Source: Hymenopus coronatus
Taxonomy: Eukaryota > Arthropoda > Insecta > Mantodea > Hymenopodidae
DNA length: 64,000 nt
NCBI GenBank assembly: GCA_030762935.1
Contig: CM060883.1
Coordinates: 36,355,501 to 36,419,500, forward strand
Reading direction: 5' to 3'
In this document: positions 1 to 11,176 of the stretch, in pieces
Position numbering within the stretch: position 1 is the stretch's first letter
Layout: the number at the start of each line of letters is the position of its first letter
Translations under genes and position numbers: made by a program
Notes under the pieces: model-generated
Told to the model about the DNA's origin: nothing
What the model saw: the letters and a program-made list of their open reading frames with translations, nothing else
Database searches by the model: none

Positions 1-427
1 CTAGTAGGTTGATAGATTTTTTGTCGCAGAAATGGATCTTACCTGTGTTACATGAAGAGGCACATATATATAGTTTTATTTAAATTAATAGTATAATTAG
101 TTTAATGAACAAACTAATATAATGTTTTTGTTTTTGTTTTTTTTAGTTTGATACTTCATTTCAGTTCTACACAAGGTTTTGTGTAAAAGAATAATTAATT
201 ATTAACATAATTAATATTTACTATACTCGCAATAATTGGTTAATTTCCTGTGTCTCCTTGACACTGCTTCCTTGATCGGATTTGAATTTCTAGTTCGTGA
301 ATTCGCCGCTATGCGTCATGGCGACAACGGATCGGCTTGTCGCCCACAGATGACACGGTAGAACGAAATCACCACTTGTGGACGCGAAATAGCGAAATTT
401 TGTCCAGAAACCTTCTTCTTTCAAGGG
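1..427. other. Unassigned A+T-rich sequence
   Basis: No gene or recognised repeat was seen. The first 250 bases are strongly A+T-rich. A reverse-strand open frame at 290-490 overlaps the SINE remnant that follows and has no recognisable domain. Confidence 0.5.
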
Positions 428-583
428 ATGGTGTTCTTTTACGTGTAAATATGGGACCAGTGGCTTTATTTCCTTCCCGAAGGAAGCCAACTTAAGGAAT
501 TTTCGCGTCTGAAAAATACATCACCCTGAACCTGCAATGTTTTAGAGGTTAGCATGGTAACCACTACACCACAGAGGGAAACA
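428..583 (-). repeat. SINE B, diverged copy
   Basis: The reverse strand reads a tRNA-like head (CTGTGGTGTAGTGGTTACC) followed by a body with CTTCGGGAAGGAAATAAAG and TTTACACGTAAAAGAAC. The same order occurs in the better copies at 46454-46740 and 59472-59777. The B-box region is badly decayed, so this looks like an old insertion. It abuts the next HLE copy. Confidence 0.7.
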
Positions 584-592
584 CATAATAAG

Positions 593-1419
593 AAAAATCT
601 GATGTGTTCCTTTCACATGACTTTCTCTATATCACTGCAACAAATTATTCTAATTACTTCATCTAATGCAGCAAAAATTAGCAGAAATAGTCTAATTACT
701 TGCTTCCTTGTTAGTAGAAGCGAAATAAGGGGGTACCATAGGTTAAAGTGATAGTCAAAAGCTGGTTGCTCTGCGACTGAAGTTCCTTTGTTTGTAAAAG
801 TCCTGTATGAGAAAAGTTTAAGTCTTTGTAGCTGAAAAAAAACAAGGAATATCTCTAAAACAATCAACTCCACGAAAAAAATGTATATAACATAAATTGT
901 GTGTTTTAAGGTGCTCTACATTTGTTGTGTGGTAATTTTTTGTCCATCTCTTACGGTTCAGTAGTTATGCAAAATTCCGTAAAATTGACCAAGTATAAAG
1001 TAGTCTTCAGAGGCTATTCCCAGAAATTTCAAAATATACATTTTATTTTTCATGTAAAAATCTTTAATATACGATGTTTTAATTAAAATCCTTAGAGCCA
1101 TTTCTTAGGAAATCGAAATATTCGAAAAAAGTTCCATGTAAAGGGTAGTTTGGGGTGGGAGGATATTTCTCAAAATCTTCGTGTCGCATCCCTGGAAGAT
1201 ACTAAACTTAAATACGAAGTCTGGTATTTTACCGACTTTTCGTTTTTGAGTTATCGAGTTCACAGACACACGGACACACACACACACACACACACTGAAA
1301 ATACTTTCTTTGGATACAGGGAACCCTAAAACATACATTTCCGGTGAAATCTCGGTATCGAATTTTTTGGTGGAGTGCTTCTCCATACACTATGTACATA
1401 GTGCGCATAGAGAAAGTAA
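593..1419 (-). mobile_element. HLE copy 1 (type 1)
   Basis: A nearly complete element in antisense orientation. It opens with AAAAATCTGATGTG and the subterminal motif ACTTTCTCTA, and closes with the terminal palindrome. The inner palindrome ACTATGTACATAGT is intact at 1389-1402, flanked by TCCATAC/GCATAGAGAAAG. A short (CA)n tract lies at about 1271-1294 and the type 1 block (GTTATCGAGTTCACAG) precedes it. No coding potential is evident. An (AAT)n tract follows directly. Confidence 0.85.
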
Positions 1420-1449
1420 TAATAATAATAATAATAATAATAATAGTAA
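1417..1449. repeat. (AAT)n microsatellite
   Basis: About ten AAT units, slightly interrupted, directly after the palindromic end of HLE copy 1. Confidence 0.9.
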
Positions 1450-2221
1450 TAACAATTGCAAGCGTTTAGTATAATTGATTCCCTCTGTATATGACTAATT
1501 TGGTCCCCTTGACTACTTCCATTTCAAACTCTGCCTTCACAAAGAGCGTCGTCTTTTGTTTCCACTAACCGAAACAAATTCTGGTAGATCTCTATGACAA
1601 ACTGCAAGTTGGAAACATTCTTCCAACCTTCTTGGTAGAATTTGGTTTTTAAATGAAGACGAAAAACTCAGTTTAGCAGTACTTTATGAATGTAATAAAA
1701 CTGACACTGTCCTTAATAACATCGGTCTTTAAAATGCTGCTAGATTAAAAAAGAAATGGAATTATTCGGTCCGTTTGTTCCTTCTCCCACTCCGTAATGA
1801 AGGTAGTTAACACTTGACTGCGCTCGCATCGCTAGCCCCTTCTCCTTCAACGAGAAGACTATTATCCATTTTTGTTGTTAATATTCATGGTCAAGGAAAT
1901 CATTCTTCATGACGTCACAACTCAATTAAATTATCTTGCCTGGGGAACATGGTGTTTCTAGATTTAGTTCTCATAAAGGAGGTTGAATAGCTCAGGGGCA
2001 CCAACCTTTTTGTTTATAGCTTCTTACGTTTAACATACCACGTCCTAAAAACATGACAGGTATCATTTTATTATTTTAGTTTTTAGAACATCCGTTTTAT
2101 ATGGAGCCGTTGAACTGGCTTTTCTCAAGTCTACTTCCCTGTAAAAACAGACCAAAGAGTGCACCAATTTGGCACATAAAAATCAGTGCACTATTTTTAA
2201 TGAAAATAACACTAATAGCTA
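1450..2221. other. Unassigned sequence
   Basis: No recognised repeat or gene. Base composition is less extreme than in the HLE copies. No open frame supports a product. Confidence 0.5.
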
Positions 2222-3118
2222 GAAAAAAAAGCTGACGTTTTCCATTCACATGACTTTCTGTACATCTCTGTAACAAATTATTGTTAATAAGTTTATTCTT
2301 CTATCTACTTCTTGCTAGTCGAGATAAACATTAACAGAAATGGTCTTATTAGTTAGTTCCTTATAAGTAGAAGAAAAATAAAGGAATACACCGGGTTAAA
2401 CTGACAGTCAAATATTTTAAAGTGTGGTTGCTATGGGTTTTAAATCCGTTTCGTTGCTTACCAGGAGTTGGCAAGCTGTCTATGAGAAAAGCTTATTTTA
2501 AAAATTAAGCCAATGACAAAGAATATCTAGAAAACAGTCAACTCCACGAAAAAATGTACCTATATGACATAAATAAAATTATAGATTTTAATGAGATCTA
2601 CATTTTGTGTGAAATAGGTCCTTGTCTATCTCTTACGTTTTCCTAGTTATACAAAATTAAAAAAAAATTATCCAGAATAAAGAGGTCTTCAAAGGATATT
2701 CCCAGAAGATTCAAGATACTCGTATAGATTTATTTGTCGTGTAAATATCCTAAATATATGAGATTTTAATCGAAACCGTTAGAGCTGTTTTTGAGAAAAT
2801 CAAAATTTTTGAAATATTTTGCATGTAAAGGGTAGCTGAGTGGGGGGATTTTCTTGAAAATCTTCGTGTCGCATCTTTGGAAGACACTGAACTTAAATAT
2901 CAAGTTTGGTATTTAACGGACTTTTCGTTTTTGAGCTATGCTGTTCACAGACACACACACACACACACACACACACGCACGCGCGCGCGCATGCGCACAC
3001 ACATTTCTCCAAAAATGCTTTTTTATTTTGGATTCAGGGAGACCCAAAGCATGTATTTCCGGTGAAATATCGGTATCGAATTTTGGGTGCGATACAATAC
3101 CTTCTCTATACACTATGC
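2222..3118 (-). mobile_element. HLE copy 2 (type 2), terminal hairpin cut
   Basis: Antisense copy with the type 2 block (GCTATGCTGTTCACAG). The microsatellite changes from CA repeats (2951-2977) to CG-rich repeats (2978-2992). The sequence breaks off halfway through the terminal palindrome (CTTCTCTATACACTATG), so the outer stem arm is missing. Several short open frames here translate the CA tract and are not genes. Confidence 0.85.
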
Positions 3119-3737
3119 TTTGATTATTTAAAATAATATAATAAAAATTTAAGGACAAAAATGTACCACATAAAACAAATAAACAAACCCACATTACATA
3201 ATTTACGAAATGGCTGACATTGCTTTTTCTTCGAAAAGCAGATTGAGAAAATTATATTTGCATGTTTATGCCTCTAATGTTCTACTTGCAGGTTTATTAT
3301 TCATGCAGTCAATTCATCAATTCACTTCTACACTGGCTCCTGTCTGTCTAAACAGTTATAAATTGGTTGTTTTCCGTTAGCTGTCATGGTGAATCAGATA
3401 GAAAAAGTTGAACCACGACCCAAACCTTGGATCTTCGGGTTACCAGCGTTGAGCGCTGAGCTACCATATGTTCCCAGTCCGTGACTGGAATACCATCTGA
3501 TTCTGCAAATTTGAGAAACCTCGAAGGTTATCTTGACGTAAAATGTAACAAAACACAAAACCTGAATGATCGTGAGTCGCCTCATAGAACTGAAATCTCT
3601 CAGCGAAAATAACTTCCGGTATACCGAGATGTACAAGTCAGGTGCAAGAAGCTTTAGATCACGCTCCAGGAAAATGGGAGCTTAGCGGTCAATCCATAAG
3701 CATGCTTAAAGCGAGCGAACGAAATGGCACCGGGTCG
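3119..3737. other. Unassigned, with a possible decayed tRNA-like head
   Basis: Mostly unique sequence. On the reverse strand around 3408-3480 the string GGTAGCTCAGCGCTCAACGC resembles an A-box region, so this may be a decayed tRNA-derived SINE. The match is weak and no second landmark supports it. Confidence 0.3.
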
Positions 3738-4511
3738 CATCACTTCGTCCCCAACATCATTTCGGACTAGCATCATTTCGTCCAAATTCCAGGTAAAGAC
3801 AAATGAAGTTTCGACATGCTACCTGCCCGAACATCATTTCGTCCAAATTCCAGGTAAAGACAAATGAAGTTTCGACATGCTACCTGCCCGAGCATCATTT
3901 CGTCCAAATTCCAGGTAAAGACGAATGAAGTTTCGACTTGCTACCTGCCCGAGCATCATTTCGTCCAAATTCCAGGTACAGACAAATAAAGTTTCCGCTT
4001 GCTACCTGCCCGAACATCATTTCGTCCAAATTCCAGGTACAGACAAATAAAGTTTCCGCTTGCTACCTGCCCGAACATCATTTCGTCCAAATTCCAGGTA
4101 CAGACAAATAAAGTTTCCGCTTGCTACCTGCCCGAGCATCATTTCGTCCAAATTCCAGGTAAAGACGAATGAAGTTTCGACTTGCTACCTGCCCGAGCAT
4201 CATTTCGTCCAAATTCCAGGTACAGACAAATAAAGTTTCCGCTTGCTACCTGCCCGAACATCATTTTGTCCAAATTCCAGGTAAATTAAATGAAGTTTCG
4301 GTTTGCTACCTGCCCGAACATCATTTCATCAAAATTCCAGCTAAAGACAAATGAAATTTCGACTTGCTAGCTGCCCGAACATCATTTCGTCCAAATTACA
4401 GGTAAAGTAAATGAAGTTTCGACTCGCTACCTGCCCGAACGTCATTTCGTCCAAATTACAGGTAAAAACAAATGAAGTTTCGACTTGCTACCTGCCCGAA
4501 CATCATTTTGG
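3738..4511. repeat. 61-bp minisatellite, about 12 units
   Basis: The phrase TCCAAATTCCAGGTAMAGAC recurs at 3781, 3842, 3903, 3964, 4025, 4086, 4147, 4208, 4269, 4329, 4390 and 4450. Spacing is 61 bp with three units of 60 bp. Units differ in two linked blocks: AAAGAC..TTTCGAC and ACAGACAAATAAAGTTTCCGC. The type order suggests a multi-unit duplication, since the unit at 3903 closely resembles that at 4147. A period of 61 is not a multiple of three, so an open frame across 4169-4354 is accidental. Confidence 0.95.
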
Positions 4512-5217
4512 CCTAGCCATGGGCAACCGCCTAACCAGCAGAAAAGTTAAGGTTGGACTTCCTAATTGCACCTGGAATTTTACATAAAAATGCCATATTT
4601 CTATATGAAGTGAAATTTGATATTGCTCGACCCGTTTCTATACTTTTGTGAATGCATGTGTTTTGCACTTATATTGCATAAAATTAACATATTTCGTAAG
4701 CTTTACTAATGGCATTATTTTGATTCAGAAATATTATGAATACTTCCACACGCAACATTAGATTGTGACAACTGTATAGTCAAAACATTAGCTGGATTCC
4801 CACGATAATCAATGAATTCTTCAAAACTTCCTTTTATAGAGTTTTAAAATGGTTAGCGGATCCACAGAAGTGCTACAATAGGCGTAGAGATTTAAGGCCT
4901 GGTACCAAAACTAAATTGTAGCTGGCGCTTTGTCATTTATAAGGAATTACTCAAATACTTGATGCAGTCATAGATATAATATTTAATATGCCAATAATTT
5001 TTCAGTTCATATACATCACACATTAGTAAGAACTATAATATTAAATGGTATATTATAAAACATCAGTATATAAGCATTACTCCAACATTTTAGTAAATTT
5101 GGATAAAGAAAGAGATATTTCTTAAAAATCGTACCAATGATTTAAGTCAGGTACTTGGCCCAACTCTTGTTTTCGGGAAGTTAAACACTAAAATAAATAA
5201 ATAAATAAAACAAAAGT
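4512..5217. other. Unassigned A+T-rich sequence
   Basis: Unique A+T-rich sequence with no repeat landmarks and no sizeable open frame. A short run of AAAT units (5191-5208) lies just before the next HLE copy. Confidence 0.5.
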
Positions 5218-6069
5218 AAAAAATCTGATACGTTCTATTCAGACGACTTTCTCTAGCTGTTACACAAATAACTTTCCTAACAAAAGATTATTCTTTTATT
5301 TACGACGTGCTAATCAAGGCAAACATTAGCAGAAATTGTCTTATTACTTGCTTCATTGTAACTAGAAGGGACATAAGAGAATACACGAAGCTAAATCGAT
5401 AGTCATATCTTTTAAAAGTTGGTGTTACATGAAACAATAGAAGTTCGGTTCGCTTTGCATGGCCTGCATTAAAACGAGAGAGATGAATGGAAACGTCACT
5501 TCCTGTCTCAGAAAAGTTAATGTAGTTTAAAATTGAAACCAATAACAGGGAATATCTGGAAACGGTCAACTCTACATGAAAAACGTATATGACAAATTAT
5601 GTGTTATAACGAGATCTACATTTTTTGTGTAGTAAGTTTTTTTCTATCTCTTACGGTTTAACTTATGCAAAACTCATCCAAAATAAAGAGGGGTCTGCAG
5701 GCGTTATTCCCAGAAAATTCAAAATATTCATTTTGTTTGTGATGTAAATATCTTTAATATCCTGTATTTTAATCAAAATCGTTAGAGCCATTTTGGAAAA
5801 AATCTAAATTTTCAAAAACTGTTCTATGTAAAAGGTAGTTTGGGATGCGGGGGGGGGGGTCTTGAAAATCTTCGTGTCGCATCCTCGGAAGATACTAGTT
5901 TGGTATTTAACGGTCTTTTCGTTTTTGAGCTATGCTGTCCTCAAACACACACACACTCGCACCTTTTTCTAAACATACTTTTTTCGGACTCAGGGGACCC
6001 CAAAACATATACCTATTTCCAGTGAAATCTGGATATTGAATTTTTTTATTGGAATACTGTTTCTTTCGT
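5218..6069 (-). mobile_element. HLE copy 3 (type 2), palindrome lost
   Basis: Antisense copy. It starts AAAAAATCTGATACG with ACTTTCTCTAG and carries the type 2 block (GCTATGCTGTCCTCA). A run of G at about 5850 expands the G-rich part of the core. The copy ends near TTGGAATACTGTTTC, and SINE-derived sequence replaces the terminal palindrome. Confidence 0.8.
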
Positions 6070-6079
6070 AATCGGCTAA

Positions 6080-6322
6080 CCCTCGGCTGATACACCCCTA
6101 GGACTTATAAGCCAATGTCTAGAGGTCAGAAGCCTGTCGGGGAATGGCCAGGCAGGAACATGAAGTGCATGATGTGAAACGTAAGCAAAATTGATGATTG
6201 GAAAGGTGCTTACGGAGAAATTGGTGGAATGAGTGGCATAGGAAACCGGAAGGCTCGTAGAAAACCCGCCCAGGCGCCGCTTCGTCCACCACATACGGGC
6301 GCTTGGGAACCATTCGCCTCTC
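6080..6322 (-). repeat. SINE A, long variant, reverse
   Basis: The reverse strand has GCGAATGG-type head sequence, then CGGCGCCTGGGCGGGTTTTC and CCGGTTTCC (complement of 6231-6300). Towards 6080 it continues through extra sequence (around CATTCCACCAATTTCTCCG) not found in the ordinary SINE A copies. The copy at 33400-33640 shares this extension. It is head-to-head with the following copy. Confidence 0.75.
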
Positions 6323-6515
6323 ACCTAGACGGCCCGGGTTCAATCCCAAGCGACCGTATGTGAGATTTGTGGTGGACAAAGCGGCGCTAGGGTGGTTTTT
6401 CTCCGGGTTCTCTGGTTTCTCCCACCATCGCATTCCACCGATGCTTCATGTATCATCAGTGTCACCGCCTGCGATGCCATAAGTAGTTAAAGCGGGCGTT
6501 AAACATTACTCCCCC
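6311..6515 (+). repeat. SINE A, forward
   Basis: tRNA-like head fragment with CTCTCACCTAGACGGCCCG and B-box GGTTCAATCCC. The body holds GTGGACAAAGCGGCGCTAGG, TCTCCGGGTTCTCTGG and GCATTCCACCGATGC, then the tail AAAGCGGGCGTTAAACATTAC. It is an inverted partner of the copy just upstream, so the pair can fold back. Confidence 0.85.
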
Positions 6516-6530
6516 CAAAAGAAAAGTTGG

Positions 6531-6678
6531 CAGTCGGTAGAGCGTCTGCCTGCCAAACTAGGGGTCCTGGGTTCGATTCCCAGCTGGGGTAGTTGCCATT
6601 TTTCTCTAAGCAAGATCAATGTCTGGAAATGTGTGCGCGACTGTGCCCAAAACAGTTAAAAAAAAAATAAATAAATAC
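6531..6678 (+). repeat. SINE C-like element with a different tRNA head
   Basis: Head GGCAGTCGGTAGAGCGTCTG with B-box GGGTTCGATTCCCAGC. GCC sits in the anticodon position, but the anticodon stem does not pair, so this is not a functional tRNA. The body (TTTTTCTCTAAGCAAG, GTCTGGAAATGTG) resembles the SINE C body. The A-rich tail includes AAATAAATAAATA. Confidence 0.7.
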
Positions 6679-6685
6679 AATTTTA

Positions 6686-6947
6686 TGGCCGATCCCGCTC
6701 GCTAAAGTGTCTCGCTTTGGCACTTCGTGTGAACAGGATCGTGGGTTCGAGTCCTGCCTTGGGTGTTTCTGTGTTTGTAAATGTGTCTATGTTTGTGTAT
6801 GTATATGTAAAAAGGAAAACGTTAAGAATAATAAGGTCTACTAAGGAAGTATAGGAAACTGGAAAAAATGGAGAAAAAAGGAATACAGTGCCGGAGTCCC
6901 GACAGGCCTCCGGAACTGTATTTTTATTTAAAAAAAAAAAAAAAACC
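6686..6947 (+). repeat. SINE G, tRNA-like head and poly(A)
   Basis: The head is GCCGATCCCGCTCGCTAAAG with B-box GTGGGTTCGAGTCCTGCC. The length between the A- and B-box regions suggests a long-variable-arm tRNA (Ser/Leu class) ancestor. The body ends with TGCCGGAGTCCCGACAGG and CCTCCGGAACTG, then a poly(A) tail at 6931-6946. This is the only copy seen in the window. Confidence 0.65.
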
Positions 6948-6949
6948 GA

Positions 6950-7003
6950 GCCGCCTAGATGAGAGGCGAGCGATCAAACCACTCAACCACAGCGCTATCC
7001 CCT
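6950..7003 (-). repeat. SINE A head fragment
   Basis: CCGCCTAGATGAGAGGCGAG and CAAACCACTCAACCACAGCG are the reverse complement of the SINE A tRNA-like head. The body is missing. Confidence 0.7.
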
Positions 7004-7041
7004 ATGTGCATTGTACATATGGGACAGGAGAAAGTAAAAAA
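7001..7041 (-). mobile_element. HLE terminal-palindrome remnant
   Basis: CTATGTGCATTGTACATATG followed by GGGACAGGAGAAAGTAAAAA matches the palindromic end of an HLE copy, in the variant with CCC/GGG in the stem (as at 52803). It joins head-to-tail with the next copy, which uses the same A-run as its start. Confidence 0.65.
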
Positions 7042-7893
7042 TCTGATGTGTTCCATTCTCATGACTTTCTCTACATCTCTGGAACAAAATGGTATTAAAA
7101 AGCTTGTGCTTGTATTTATTTCATGCTAATCCAGAAAAAATTAGTAGAAATAGTCTTATTACTTGTTTCCTTGTAGTAGAAGCGAAATAAGGGAGTGACA
7201 TAGGTTAAAGTGATAATCAAAAGCTGGTTGCTAGTGACTTGCTTGTATGGACAGGAGTTGACAAATTCCTATATGAGAAAAGTATAAGTTTTTCAAAGCT
7301 GAAACCAATAGCAAGGAATATCTCAAAAACGGCCAACCCCGCGAAAAAAAATGTATATAACATAAATTGTGTGCTTTAACGTGCTCTACATTTTTTGTGT
7401 ATTAAGTTTTTATCCTTCTCTTACTGTGTAGAAGTTATGCAAAATTCCGTAAAATTCATCCAGAATAAAGTACTTTTCAGAGGCTATTCCCAGAAAATTC
7501 AAGATATACATTTTATTTGTCATGTAAACATCTTTAATATACGATAAAATATCAAAATCGTTTCAGCCATTTTTTAAAAAATCAAAATTTTCGAAAAAAG
7601 TTCCTTGTAAAGGGTAGTTGTGGGTGGGAGGGATTTTCTTGAAAATCTTCGTGTCGCATCCTCGTAAGATACCAAACCTAAATACCTAGTTTTTGAGCTA
7701 TGCTGTCCACAGACACACACACACACATACACACAGACAGACACACACACGGACATATTTTAAAAATGCTTTTTTTTTTGGATTCAGGGGGACCCATAAC
7801 ATGTATTTCCGATGAAATCTGAATATCGAATTTTTGGGTGGAATGCAATGCCTTCTCTATACACTATGTACATAGTACGTGTAGAGAAAGTAA
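7037..7893 (-). mobile_element. HLE copy 4 (type 2), near full length
   Basis: Starts AAAATCTGATGTGTTCC with ACTTTCTCTACATC. It has the type 2 block GCTATGCTGTCCACAG, a CA/CAGA tract and the intact terminal palindrome TTCTCTATACACTATGTACA with GTACGTGTAGAGAAAG at 7883-7891. The reverse-strand open frame at 7574-7756 is the translated microsatellite. Confidence 0.88.
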
Positions 7894-8440
7894 ACATATC
7901 CTGCATATGCTATGATCCAGAGTTTGCTCGGTCCTCGACACGGTGAAACTCCTAAAGTAGGGTAATCCGTTAGAAAAGAAAAACAATAATTATTATTCCC
8001 AGGATGCTTAATATCTCCGAAAAATTCGGAATACGCTCTCTCAGGGAAGGGTAGGTGTATGGATTATTAATGATATTATTATTAACAAGGGAAAAGGACA
8101 GAGGCTGTTGATTTATTCACTATTTTAGGAACACGACAGGCTGAAGAGAATATATGCTGCAGTGCCCTCTGCTTTAATTAAAATACATTTTCTTGAAAAT
8201 TTATTGCTTGCCTTGGAGTTTACCTCTGACGTGTCTGGAACAAGATTTTAAGGACTTCTGCAGGATTTGATGTACTGCAGGTGAATAACTCTGCGCCTGC
8301 CATATTGTAATGCCTCCAATATTAATATCTCTGCATAAATAGCTTTTTGATGTTATTTTCACATCAAATGTTTGCAGAAATGCTAATGCTGCAGTACTTA
8401 AGTAATTAAATTATAGAAAAGACAGGTTCGAGAGAATTAA
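7894..8440. other. Unassigned sequence
   Basis: Unique A+T-rich sequence containing short ATTATT runs. No gene or recognised repeat. Confidence 0.5.
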
Positions 8441-9299
8441 TAATCTGACGTGTTCCATTCACATGACTTTCTCTACATCACTGCAACAAATTATTGTCAA
8501 AAAAACTTAGGCTTCTATTTACTTCATGCTAATCGAGAAAAAATTAGCAGAAATAGTCTTATTACTTGCTTGCTTATAAGTAGAAGCGAAATAAGAGGGT
8601 ACCATAGGTTAAAGTGATGGTCAAAAACTGGTTGCTATGTGACTGAAGTTCCTCTATTTGACAAATTCCTGTATGAGAAAAGTGTAAGTTTTTCAAAGCT
8701 GAAACCAATAACTAGGAATATCTCAAAAACGATAAACCTCACAAAAAAATGTGTATTACATGAATTGTGTGTTTTAACATGCTCTACATTTTTTGTGTGG
8801 TAAGCCATTGCCCATCTCTTACGGTTTAGCAATTATGCAAAATTCCGTAAAATTCATCCAGAATAAAGTAGTCTTCAGAAGCTATTCTCAGAAAATTCAA
8901 GATATACATTTTATTTGTCAGGTAAATATCTTTAATGTGTGATATTTTAATCAAAATCTTTACAGTCATTTTTTGTAAAAATCATAATTTTCGAAAAAAG
9001 TTCAATATAAAGGGTAGTTGGGGGTGGGAGGATTTTCTTCTAAATGTTCGTGTCGCATCCTTGGAAGATACAAAACTTAAATACCAAGTTTGGTGTTTAA
9101 TAGTCTTCTCGTTTTGAGCTATGCTGTGCACAGATACACACACATGCACACGGACTTTTTTCTGAAAATGTTTTTTTCGGACTCAGGGGACCTAAAACAT
9201 ACATTTCCGGTGAACTCTCGATATCGATTTTTTGGGTGCATTACAATATCTTCTCTATCCCTATGTACATTGTACATGTGGAACTAGAGAGAGTAAAAA
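8441..9299 (-). mobile_element. HLE copy 5 (type 2)
   Basis: Complete antisense copy with the type 2 block GCTATGCTGTGCACAG and only a short CACACA tract. The terminal stem carries a variant arm (CTCTATCCCTATGTACATTG ... GTGGAACTAGAGAG) related to the CCC/GGG stem subfamily, but pairing is imperfect. Confidence 0.87.
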
Positions 9300-10371
9300 G
9301 TGTTTGTAAACAACTGAAAGCGCGGAGTTGTGCTAACGCTGACGGTGAACTGCCTATCCTGTTTACGAGGAGAATTCATGCAAGCAACCTGTTTTTTTGG
9401 CACAACTTCCGACAAGGCGAGTTGTTTCGTCTTTGACCGCCAGTTGGCGCTCTTGTTAGTGGAGTACCGCGAAGGCTCGAGTTGCTGGCTACAAGGTCAC
9501 GTGCTCACTCAGTGTTGTGCGGCTGCCATGAGAGAGTGGATGTATGTCCGTAGCGTCTTTGTCTTTTGCTGCCTTCAGTGAAGTGAAACAGTGCAGTGCT
9601 GATTTTCTGTTCATCATGGAGCTTCATTTACGACCTTTAGGTGCAAAGCTGACCCTTTGGGAGTTTCAAACCATTAAACCATCAACTAAACATAGCTTAT
9701 AAGAAGTGAGAAAGTTAAAAGGCCTAGGTAAAGAGTGTCATACAGTGTTTTGGTTATATTGGATAGTGAAAATTTTCAGGAATATCTGTTTGCACTTGCT
9801 CAAGAGTTAAATTCAGTTTTGTGATGTGCCAGATGAATCTAAGCTTAGATGTACGTTTTGGGCATCATAAATATACTCTGAAAGATCGCAGAAACAGAAG
9901 AACATAAACTGCTCCGCATCAAAGTTCATAGAGTGGTTATGGAATATTTGGAATGAGATTCAAACAGTGCAGCACGGCCCCTTCGATAATTTGGGTAAGT
10001 ACATGTTTTCTCGTTTAAAAATTTCGCGTTTCCTATTCATGCACTGCCGCCCTTGTTTAGTTCTCGTGCTCGGCAAGTAGCAGCACAATCGCGGGGTACG
10101 CTTTAACAATAGCGGCGATCAAAGGAGTTATTAGCATGCATCAGGCGATATAGGTATAATTTTAGGGGAATAAGTGACTGTCTAGTACTCTTAAGTGCTT
10201 AGTGCGCATGCCTAAGGCCCAAACATTGAAGGGTTTGTTTCCAAAGTGACTTATGAAATCACATTTTTCACAAAAGACAAATTTCATATAATTCCTTGTC
10301 GTATTAAGGTAGAAGCCTAATTTTTGCGTGTGGAATTCAGTAATACTTGCAAATGTAGCTATATATATGTG
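9300..10371 (+). other. Unique, less A+T-rich stretch with splice-donor-like end
   Basis: From about 9300 to 9994 the sequence is visibly richer in G and C than its surroundings and carries no HLE or SINE landmark. A strong donor-like GTAAGT begins at 9995. An open frame before it, ending ...EIQTVQHGPFDNL, runs about 40 codons back to a stop. A short ATG frame at 9617 (MELHLRPLGAKL...) closes after 28 codons. This could be a 5' untranslated exon or a decayed insertion. The protein is not recognised. Confidence 0.3.
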
Positions 10372-11176
10372 AAAAAAATCTGATGTGTACCATTCACATG
10401 ACTTTCTCTATATTCCTGCAACAAATTATTCCTAAAAAGCTTATACTTCTATTTACTTTATGCTAATCAGAAAAAAATTAGCAGAAATAGTTTTATTACT
10501 TGCTTCCTTGTAAGCAGAAGCGAAATAAGGGACTATCATAGATTAAAGTGATAGTCAAAAGTTGGTTGCTGTGTCAATGAAGTTGTTTATATGGATAGGA
10601 GTTGACAAGTTCCTGTATGAAAAAAATATGTTTTTCAGAGCAGAAACCAAAAATAAGGAATGTCTCAAAAACGACGAACTTCACGAACAAAATGCATATA
10701 ACATAAATTGTGTGTTTTAACGTGATCTACATTGTTTGTGTAGTAAGTTTTTGTCCATCTCTTACGGTTCCGCAGTTATTCAAAATTCAGTAAAATTCAT
10801 CCTGAATAAACTACTCTTCAGAGGCTATTCCCAGAAAATTCAAGATATACATTTTATTTGTCAGGTAAATATCTTTGATATAAAATATGTTAATCAACAT
10901 CGTTAGAGCCATTTTTGAGAAAATCAAAATTTTCGAAAAAGTTGCATGTAAAAAGTAATTGGGGTGGGAGGATTTTTCGTTTTTGAGATATCGTGTTCAC
11001 AGACACACGGACACACTGACACACATACACACGGACCTTTTTGTGAAAATGCTTTTTTTGGATATTGGGCATCCTAAAACATATATTTCCGGTGAAATCT
11101 CGGTATCGAATATTTTGATGGAGTGCAATACCTTCTCTATACACTATGTACATAGTGCGTATAGAGAAAGTAAAAA
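10372..11176 (-). mobile_element. HLE copy 6 (type 1)
   Basis: Both ends present: AAAAAAATCTGATGTG and GCGTATAGAGAAAGTAAAAA. The inner palindrome ACTATGTACATAGT is intact. A deletion removes part of the block between the G-rich core and CGTTTTTGAGATATCGTG, including the internal AAATACCAA palindrome. Confidence 0.87.

Noticed and set aside
1383..1416. HLE terminal palindromes as intrinsic transcription terminators or operators
   Set aside because: They recur at the same position in a mobile-element family in eukaryotic DNA, so an element-end function is far more likely.
3738..4511. Regularly spaced repeats resembling a CRISPR array
   Set aside because: Units are contiguous tandem copies with no unique spacers, and the setting is an animal genome. 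It is a minisatellite.
6531..6600. tRNA-Gly(GCC) gene
   Set aside because: The anticodon stem does not pair and an A-rich SINE tail follows.
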